From contig NZ_AP025144.1 of assembly GCF_019977755.1 (NCBI RefSeq), positions 3,224,001-3,288,000 on the forward strand: DNA of 64,000 nt, given 5' to 3'. The notes beneath the pieces were generated by a model that worked only from the letters and a program-made list of their open reading frames with translations, searched no databases and was not told the DNA's origin. The DNA is from Vibrio penaeicida (lineage in GTDB: Bacteria; Pseudomonadota; Gammaproteobacteria; Enterobacterales; Vibrionaceae). Position 1 is the first letter of the stretch. The number at the start of each line of letters is the position of its first letter. The position numbers and the translations under genes were made by a program. Positions 58,543 through 64,000 of this stretch are shown here, one piece after another.

Positions 58543-59058
58543 TTATCCGAGCAGTTTGTCTTCCAACTGCTCTATTTCATTTTGTAATTTGGCAATAAAT
58601 TTTAGCTTACGAATACCATTCGCAGCGTTTTCCAGTGTGTTATCAGTTAATGCCTGAACCATCTCGCTCAAAAGCGATTGATACAGTTTACTGACCTTTT
58701 TCTCAAAATCGAATAATTCAGACTCTGGATCTGATGATGACTCAATATCCTCTAACGCTTCCCTTAGCTCCATCTGTTCCATTAAAAACATAGGATCTTG
58801 CATCGTGTTTTGCTCATTCCGAATGTCTACCCCTTTAAGAGAAAGAAGGTATTCAGCACGAGAAATCGGTTGTTTTAGTACTTGGAAAGCATCATTGATT
58901 TGCGCGGCTTTTTGCACGGCAAGAAGGCGATCTCGCTCGGATGCAGTCGCGAATTTATCTGGATGGAATTGGCGTTGAAGCTCTCTGAACTGAGTGGATA
59001 ACGCAGCAACATCGAGATCAAACTGGCGAGAAATGCCAAACAATTCAAAATGATCCAT
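58543..59058 (-). CDS. hscB: Fe-S assembly co-chaperone HscB
   Basis: 171 residues. N-terminal J domain (about 1-75) with the HPD tripeptide in [15 protein letters not shown], and a C-terminal three-helix IscU-binding domain. ATG 59058 gives [13 protein letters not shown] and the family length; the frame runs up to 59112 without support. Stimulates HscA ATPase. Confidence 0.95.
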   Translation of the reverse strand: MDHFELFGISRQFDLDVAALSTQFRELQRQFHPDKFATASERDRLLAVQKAAQINDAFQVLKQPISRAEYLLSLKGVDIRNEQNTMQDPMFLMEQMELREALEDIESSSDPESELFDFEKKVSKLYQSLLSEMVQALTDNTLENAANGIRKLKFIAKLQNEIEQLEDKLLG

Positions 59059-59162
59059 TTTCTGACTCTCAGTGAAATCTGGGCAAAAAATAAAGATAAG
59101 TGGCAAGCACAAAACGCAGCGTTCACTGCGTTTTAAATCGATGTATTTGTTGAGCTTATTTA

Positions 59163-59486
59163 TCAGACATTAAAGCTTTCACCACAACCACACTCGCCTT
59201 TAACGTTGGGGTTGTTAAACTGAAAACCTTCATTCAAGCCTTCTTTTACGAAGTCCAACTCAGTCCCGTCTAGGTATACTAAGCTCTTAGGATCAATGAT
59301 TATTTTCACATTGTCCTGCTCAAAGATTTCATCTTCTTCATTAAGAACATCAACAAATTCGAGAACATAAGCCATTCCGGAGCAACCTGTGGTTTTCACC
59401 CCAAGTCTTAAACCGATGCCTTTGCCTCGATTATCTAGAAATGATCTGACACGGCTTGTCGCCGCTTCTGTCATGGTAATGGCCAT
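59163..59486 (-). CDS. iscA: Iron-sulfur cluster carrier IscA
   Basis: 107 residues, A-type carrier. The three conserved cysteines are in [11 protein letters not shown] and CGCGESF at the C terminus. Passes clusters to apo-proteins. 64 bp after iscU, part of the isc operon. Confidence 0.97.
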   Translation of the reverse strand: MAITMTEAATSRVRSFLDNRGKGIGLRLGVKTTGCSGMAYVLEFVDVLNEEDEIFEQDNVKIIIDPKSLVYLDGTELDFVKEGLNEGFQFNNPNVKGECGCGESFNV

Positions 59487-59550
59487 ACTGCAACCTGCTA
59501 ATCTTTAGTGAAATTAAAATGGAAGAAGCGCTAACTCCTTCCATTTACAA

Positions 59551-59934
59551 TTATGACTCGTGTTTCTTTTTGTAATCAGAAACAGCAGCTTTAATTGCAT
59601 CCTCAGCAAGGATAGAACAGTGAACTTTTACCGGTGGTAATTCAAGTTCTTCAGCAATTTCTGCATTTTTGATCGCCGCTGCTTCGTCAATACTCTTACC
59701 TTTCACCCACTCGGTGATTAGAGAGCTAGAAGCAATGGCACTACCGCAGCCATAAGTTTTAAATTTCGCGTCTTCAATGATGCCTTCAGAAGACACTTTG
59801 ATTTGCAGTTTCATAACGTCGCCACATGCTGGCGCGCCAACCATACCACTACCAATGGATGGGTCTTCTTTATCGAATGAACCAACGTTGCGTGGGTTTT
59901 CGTAATGGTCTATAACTTTTTCGCTGTATGCCAT
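59551..59934 (-). CDS. iscU: Iron-sulfur cluster scaffold IscU
   Basis: 127 residues. Cluster cysteines in GAPACGDVM, TYGCGSAIASSS and KVHCSILAED, and the HscA recognition motif LPPVK at about 98-102. Scaffold on which IscS sulfur and iron are assembled. 33 bp after iscS; GAGGT upstream. Confidence 0.98.
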   Translation of the reverse strand: MAYSEKVIDHYENPRNVGSFDKEDPSIGSGMVGAPACGDVMKLQIKVSSEGIIEDAKFKTYGCGSAIASSSLITEWVKGKSIDEAAAIKNAEIAEELELPPVKVHCSILAEDAIKAAVSDYKKKHES

Positions 59935-59967
59935 AATTTTTACCTCGAATCCTCTATATCCTTGAGA

Positions 59968-61182
59968 CTAGTGGTGAGCCCATTCAACTGTGCTCAAATC
60001 TACACCTTCTTTGTACATATCCCATAGAGGAGACATGTCGCGCAGTTTATCCACTGCAACACGAATCTTTTCAACGGCGTAATCGATGTCTTCTTCTGTC
60101 GTTAAACGACCAAAAGAAAAACGAATGGAGCTATGCGCTAGCTCGTCATCCAACCCTAGAGCACGTAGAACATACGAAGGCTCAAGGCTTGCTGATGTAC
60201 ATGCAGAGCCAGAAGAAACAGCCAGGTCTTTCAGTGCCATAAGCAGAGATTCACCCTCAACAAATGCAAAACTGATATTGAGATTGTGAGGAACGCGTTG
60301 CTCTAGATCACCATTGATCGTCAATGCTTCCATTCCCTCAAGACCTTTCAACATACGATCACGCAATGACTTTGCATGGTCGAAATCTTTTTGCATTTCT
60401 TCTTTTGCAATGCGGAAGGCTTCACCCATACCAACAATTTGGTGAGTCGCCAAGGTACCAGAACGGAAACCACGCTCGTGACCGCCACCATGAATTTGCG
60501 CTTCTAGGCGAATACGTGGTTTGCGACGAACGTACAATGCACCAATACCTTTAGGACCGTATGCTTTATGCGCAGACATAGAAATAAGATCGACTTTCAT
60601 TTCCTGAACATCTAGTGGCACTTTGCCAGCAGACTGTGCAGCATCAACATGAAAGATAATCTTGCGCTCACGGCAAAGTTCGCCGATAGCAGAAATGTCC
60701 TGAATGACACCGATTTCGTTGTTAACATGCATGATAGATACTAGAACAGTATCCTCTCGCATTGCTGCTTGAAGTTTATTCAGATCAATAATGCCATTGG
60801 ATTCTGGCTCAATGTATGTCACTTCATAACCTTCACGCTCTAGCTGGCGGCACGGATCAAGAACCGCTTTATGTTCGGTTTTACACGTAATAACGTGCTT
60901 GCCTTTTTTGCCGTAAAAGTGCGCCGCACCTTTAATTGCTAGGTTGTCAGATTCTGTTGCGCCCGAGGTAAAAATAATTTCTCTTGGGTCAGCGTTTAAT
61001 AGTTCAGCGATTTGCTCACGAGCAGTGTCTACTGCTTCTTCTGCCTGCCAGCCATAACGATGAGAACGAGATGCAGGGTTACCAAACGTCCCATCCATCG
61101 TCATGTACTGAACCATTTTTTCAGCAACGCGCACATCAACAGGGCATGTTGCTGAGTAATCAAAATAAATGGGCAGTTTCAT
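59968..61182 (-). CDS. iscS: Cysteine desulfurase IscS
   Basis: 404 residues, class V PLP enzyme. PLP lysine in [10 protein letters not shown] (about 206), active-site loop cysteine in [14 protein letters not shown] (about 328), C-terminal IscU/Fdx-contact tail ending STVEWAHH. Source of sulfur for clusters and tRNA thiolation. GGAG before the ATG; 50 bp after iscR. Confidence 0.98.
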   Translation of the reverse strand: MKLPIYFDYSATCPVDVRVAEKMVQYMTMDGTFGNPASRSHRYGWQAEEAVDTAREQIAELLNADPREIIFTSGATESDNLAIKGAAHFYGKKGKHVITCKTEHKAVLDPCRQLEREGYEVTYIEPESNGIIDLNKLQAAMREDTVLVSIMHVNNEIGVIQDISAIGELCRERKIIFHVDAAQSAGKVPLDVQEMKVDLISMSAHKAYGPKGIGALYVRRKPRIRLEAQIHGGGHERGFRSGTLATHQIVGMGEAFRIAKEEMQKDFDHAKSLRDRMLKGLEGMEALTINGDLEQRVPHNLNISFAFVEGESLLMALKDLAVSSGSACTSASLEPSYVLRALGLDDELAHSSIRFSFGRLTTEEDIDYAVEKIRVAVDKLRDMSPLWDMYKEGVDLSTVEWAHH

Positions 61183-61232
61183 TTGTTACTCCAATGTAAT
61201 ATTGTCCGCTTAAGCGGTTATATAGACGCTAT

Positions 61233-61739
61233 CTATGAGCGTACATTTACACCGATGGGGGCGGTGCTTGTATTTTTTTGTCCAAACCCATGATTGATCA
61301 CCAAGTCGATACCCTGACGATCAGATATTTCTAATACTTCGTTGTCCAACATCAACTCACCTAGAGTGATATTGTTTAAGAACTCACTAATTCTAGCACT
61401 CAAGTCGCGCCAAAGCGTGTGAGTGAGGCAGCGGGAACCACCTTGACAGTCCGCTTTACCATTACATTTCGTTGCATCGACAGATTCATCTACAGCAGCA
61501 ATCACCATACCGACAGCAATATCGTCCGCATCAGTACCAAGACGGTAGCCACCACCAGGTCCGCGTACACTTGCAACTAAACCAGCTTTACGTAACTTAG
61601 AAAATAATTGTTCTAAGTAAGATAAAGAAATGCCCTGACGCTCTGAAATATCAGCCAGTGGCACTGGGCTTTCTTGTGAATGCAGAGCAACATCTAACAT
61701 TGCCGTTACTGCATACCTTCCTTTAGATGTAAGTCTCAT
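61233..61739 (-). CDS. iscR: Iron-sulfur cluster regulator IscR
   Basis: 168 residues, Rrf2 family. Winged helix ([19 protein letters not shown] start, recognition helix [19 protein letters not shown]) and the [2Fe-2S] ligands C-X5-C-X5-C in [14 protein letters not shown] at 92-104. The holo form represses the isc operon. ATG 61739 matches the family N terminus; the open frame to 61802 overlaps the operator and is not used. Confidence 0.96.
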   Translation of the reverse strand: MRLTSKGRYAVTAMLDVALHSQESPVPLADISERQGISLSYLEQLFSKLRKAGLVASVRGPGGGYRLGTDADDIAVGMVIAAVDESVDATKCNGKADCQGGSRCLTHTLWRDLSARISEFLNNITLGELMLDNEVLEISDRQGIDLVINHGFGQKNTSTAPIGVNVRS

Positions 61740-61781
61740 ATCACACCGTATCCACAGTAAGTTTGTGGATAGAATTTTTCC

Positions 61782-61806
61782 ATACCCGACTAAATTGGTC
61801 AAGTAT
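61782..61806 (-). promoter_or_regulatory. IscR type 1 binding site, proximal
   Basis: The minus strand begins ATACTTGACCAATTTAGTC and continues GGGTAT, fitting every defined position but one (CC for CT) of the known type 1 consensus ATASYYGACTRWWWYAGTC. It lies 43 bp before the iscR start. Confidence 0.85.
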
Positions 61807-61831
61807 TTATTTGACTGTTTTAGTCAGGTAT
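61807..61831 (-). promoter_or_regulatory. IscR type 1 binding site, distal
   Basis: The minus strand begins ATACCTGACTAAAACAGTC and ends AAATAA; a good type 1 match that abuts the proximal site with no gap. Two such sites precede iscR in E. coli too. Its far edge is about 20 bp from the trmJ stop. Confidence 0.8.
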
Positions 61832-61852
61832 TTAACCACGCAAAGTTAATGG

Positions 61853-62584
61853 TTATTTTTCATTCGACAGATTCTTTTGTACGGACGTTAAAATCCCTCT
61901 AAGAATATTGATTTCTTGGGCTTCAGGGCGTGCTCTAGAAAATAAACGTCGTAATTTATTCATCACCTGACCTGGGTTTCTGTCATCTAAAAACTGGGTT
62001 TGAGTGATGACTTTTTCAAGATGCTCATAGAACATTTCAAGCTCTTTGTGCCTAGGATAATCGCTTTCTTGCGGTGCTGGGTGTTCACTTGCGACGTCAT
62101 TGAGGTGGGCTACTCGCACCTCATACGCCAAGGTCTGAACCGCCATAGCAAGATTCAAAGAACTGTATTCTGGGTTAGCGGGGATACAAACATGAAAATG
62201 ACAACGTTGTAATTCGTCATTGGTTAACCCCGTTCTTTCTCGCCCAAATACAAGGGCAACGGGATGTTTTTTACCTTCCAACGCGAATAGCTCTCCGCAC
62301 TCTCGGGGCTCTAACATTGGCCATTCTAATGTTCTAGAACGCGCACTAGAGCCAACAACAAGACCACAGTCTTCAACGGCTTCTTCTAGCGTCTTCACTA
62401 CTTTCGCATTGAGAGCAATTTCACTAGCACCGGCTGCTAACGCAACAGATTGGGAGTCGACTTCACATTGAGGATCGACCAAGACCATGTTGGACAGCCC
62501 CATCACTTTCATTGCACGCGCTGCGCTGCCAATATTTCCAGAGTGTGACGTACCAACGAGGACAACTTTTACTTGGTCTAACAT
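61853..62584 (-). CDS. trmJ: tRNA (cytidine/uridine-2'-O-)-methyltransferase TrmJ
   Basis: 243 residues, SPOUT-class enzyme methylating position 32 of tRNAs. Knot motifs: [23 protein letters not shown] at the N terminus, [14 protein letters not shown], and [18 protein letters not shown]-terminal helical extension as usual. Lies just upstream of iscR in the same direction, as in E. coli, and divergent from suhB. Confidence 0.95.
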   Translation of the reverse strand: MLDQVKVVLVGTSHSGNIGSAARAMKVMGLSNMVLVDPQCEVDSQSVALAAGASEIALNAKVVKTLEEAVEDCGLVVGSSARSRTLEWPMLEPRECGELFALEGKKHPVALVFGRERTGLTNDELQRCHFHVCIPANPEYSSLNLAMAVQTLAYEVRVAHLNDVASEHPAPQESDYPRHKELEMFYEHLEKVITQTQFLDDRNPGQVMNKLRRLFSRARPEAQEINILRGILTSVQKNLSNEK

Positions 62585-62816
62585 GGTGTAATTTACCGAC
62601 TATTTAAAAACCGCGAAATAGTATCACAACACTCTAAAAAAGGTTATCCCTCTCCCTCAGACAGCAGTAGATTCCTTCACATTGCTAAAAAGTGACAACG
62701 AAGTTGATCGTTCAAAACAAGTTTTAAGCTCAAAAAATAACCACTTCCTTTTTACCGATACTCTGATATACTCCCCGCCGCTTTATCGTTCTTTAACATC
62801 CGTTGGGAAAAACTGT

Positions 62817-63620
62817 ATGCATCCAATGCTTAACATTGCTATTCGCGCTGCGCGAAAAGCAGGCAATCATATTGCTAAATCACTAGAAAACGCTGACAAA
62901 ATTGAATCTACTCAAAAAGGCAGCAATGACTTTGTTACTAACGTAGACAAAGAAGCAGAAGCTCTGATCATCGATACCATTAAAGCCTCTTACCCAGAGC
63001 ACTGTATCGTTGCTGAAGAAAACGGTCTTATCGAAGGTAAAGATAAGGACGTACAATGGATCATCGACCCACTGGATGGCACGACAAACTTCTTAAAAGG
63101 TCTTCCTCACTTCTCTGTATCCATTGCTGTTCGAATGAAGGGCAAAACAGAAGTAGCTTGTGTATATGACCCAATGCAAAATGAGCTGTTTACTGCTCAG
63201 CGCGGCTCTGGTGCTCAACTTAACAATGCTCGCATCCGAGTAACGCCACTTAAAGACCTTCAAGGTACTGTTTTAGCAACAGGCTTCCCATTCAAGCAAA
63301 AGCAGCACTCAGAATCTTACATGAAGATTGTTTCCGGTCTGTTCACTGAATGTGCCGATTTCCGACGCACAGGCAGCGCAGCACTTGATTTGTGTTACCT
63401 AGCGGCAGGTCGTGTGGACGGTTTCTTTGAGCTTGGCTTAAAACCTTGGGACATGGCTGCGGGTGAGCTTATTGCTCGTGAAGCAGGTGCTATCCTAACT
63501 GACTTTGCAGGCGGCACAAACTACATGCAGTCTGGTAATATTGTTGGCTCTAGCCCACGCGGTGTAAAAGCAATTCTAAAACACATCCGCGAAAACGGTA
63601 ATGAAGCTATCCTGAAGTAA
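62817..63620 (+). CDS. suhB: Inositol monophosphatase / rRNA maturation factor SuhB
   Basis: 267 residues. Mg2+ ligands in VAEENG, WIIDPLDGTTNF and KPWDMAAGELIAREAGA, the three inositol-phosphatase motifs. In E. coli SuhB joins the rRNA antitermination complex. ATG 62817 gives the family N terminus MHPMLNIAIRAARKAG; the frame is open to 62682 but that part is leader. Monocistronic with a terminator 28 bp later. Confidence 0.95.
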   Translation: MHPMLNIAIRAARKAGNHIAKSLENADKIESTQKGSNDFVTNVDKEAEALIIDTIKASYPEHCIVAEENGLIEGKDKDVQWIIDPLDGTTNFLKGLPHFSVSIAVRMKGKTEVACVYDPMQNELFTAQRGSGAQLNNARIRVTPLKDLQGTVLATGFPFKQKQHSESYMKIVSGLFTECADFRRTGSAALDLCYLAAGRVDGFFELGLKPWDMAAGELIAREAGAILTDFAGGTNYMQSGNIVGSSPRGVKAILKHIRENGNEAILK

Positions 63621-63647
63621 TTCTTCACTGTCACAAGCTGAATATCT

Positions 63648-63703
63648 AAAACACCCAGTAACTAAACGCTCTCAAGCAGTAAAGTTACTGGGTGTTTTTT
63701 ATT
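63648..63703 (+). terminator. Rho-independent terminator after suhB
   Basis: ACACCCAGTAACT pairs with AGTTACTGGGTGT around a 19-nt loop, followed by TTTTTATT. Confidence 0.85.
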
Positions 63704-63752
63704 GTCACTTGCAAAGTGTCTAACCTTATATCAGCCCACAACTCCAGAATAC

Positions 63753-63780
63753 AAAAAAGCCACCTGAGTTAGGTGGCTTT
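63753..63780 (-). terminator. Rho-independent terminator after secF
   Basis: On the minus strand AAGCCACCT-AACTC-AGGTGGCTTTTTT; 26 bp after the secF stop. Confidence 0.88.
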
Positions 63781-63805
63781 AAGATAAGACTTAGTTGTCT
63801 GTGGA

Positions 63806-64000
63806 CTAAGGTAACTCTTCGAGTTCTTCGCCCTCTTTCTCGATCTGAGGAGGCATAAGGTGCTCGCGAGTAATGCCAAGCTTCAGGGCTAATGCAGAAG
63901 CTACGTAAATAGAAGAGTACGTACCCACTGTAATACCAAGAAGTAGCGCAGTAGCGAAGCCATGAATCATCGCTCCACCTTGGGTAAACAACGCGATAAC
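63806..64000 (-). CDS. secF: Protein translocase subunit SecF, C-terminal end (runs off window)
   Basis: The last 64 codons of SecF: FTQGGAMIHGFATALLLGITVGTYSSIYVASALALKLG is the final part of the SecDF membrane domain, with the GTYSSIYVA signature. A short acidic cytoplasmic tail (EKEGEELEELP) follows. SecF with SecD uses the proton gradient to help protein export. The frame is open to the window edge and the start lies outside. secDF next to suhB-trmJ is the usual gammaproteobacterial order. Confidence 0.93.
   Translation of the reverse strand, partial: VIALFTQGGAMIHGFATALLLGITVGTYSSIYVASALALKLGITREHLMPPQIEKEGEELEELP

Overview
The window reads as a chromosomal segment of a marine gammaproteobacterium, most likely a Vibrio. 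The evidence is the gene order xseA-yfgJ-der-bamB-yfgM-hisS-ispG-rodZ-pilW-rlmN-ndk-pepB-isc-trmJ-suhB, the Vibrio-style nan cluster, the human-NPL-like NanA and the moderate A+T content. No rRNA, tRNA, CRISPR array, prophage or transposase gene was seen. All family calls come from reading motifs; no search was run.

Region 1 (1-5.7 kb): trehalose uptake and control (partial treB, two TreR operators, treR), a gmhB plus MliC-like lipoprotein pair, and the metNIQ methionine importer behind a MetJ operator. Region 2 (5.7-14.4 kb): a sialic acid locus. An RpiR-type regulator, two different N-acetylneuraminate-lyase-family genes and a SiaPQM TRAP transporter run leftward; nanE-nanK-nagA run rightward from a shared control region. 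No sialidase or mutarotase gene is present. Region 3 (14.4-16.1 kb): an FMN riboswitch with ribB and a glycine-zipper lipoprotein. Region 4 (16.4-26.0 kb): the most intriguing part, a one-direction sugar-acid catabolic cluster. It has a PdxA-like dehydrogenase, a rhamnonate-dehydratase-like enolase-superfamily enzyme, an FAH-family (AraD1/GguC-like) protein, an alpha-ketoglutarate semialdehyde dehydrogenase, a second TRAP transporter and two paralogous FadR-type regulators. The three middle enzymes fit a pentonate to 2-keto-3-deoxypentonate to alpha-ketoglutarate semialdehyde to alpha-ketoglutarate route; the PdxA-like gene is not explained by it.

Region 5 (26-39 kb): signalling and accessory genes. 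These are a 7TMR-DISM hybrid histidine kinase divergent from an OmpR-type regulator, an SRPBCC/GyrI-like fusion, a REC-EAL phosphodiesterase, elaA, a 284-bp MITE-like element with perfect 21-bp inverted ends, a cysteine-cluster/pentapeptide/K+-channel protein, a LysR regulator, dadA, an AGCS symporter and satP. Region 6 (39-64 kb): conserved housekeeping genes, nearly all leftward: guaBA, xseA (rightward), yfgJ, der, bamB-yfgM-hisS-ispG-rodZ-pilW-rlmN, ndk, pepB, the iscR-S-U-A-hscB-hscA-fdx-iscX operon with two abutting IscR sites, trmJ, suhB (rightward) and the 3' end of secF.

Starts were moved to internal codons where a Shine-Dalgarno sequence or family length supports it (for example metI, siaP, siaQ, guaB, bamB, pepB, hscB, iscR, suhB).
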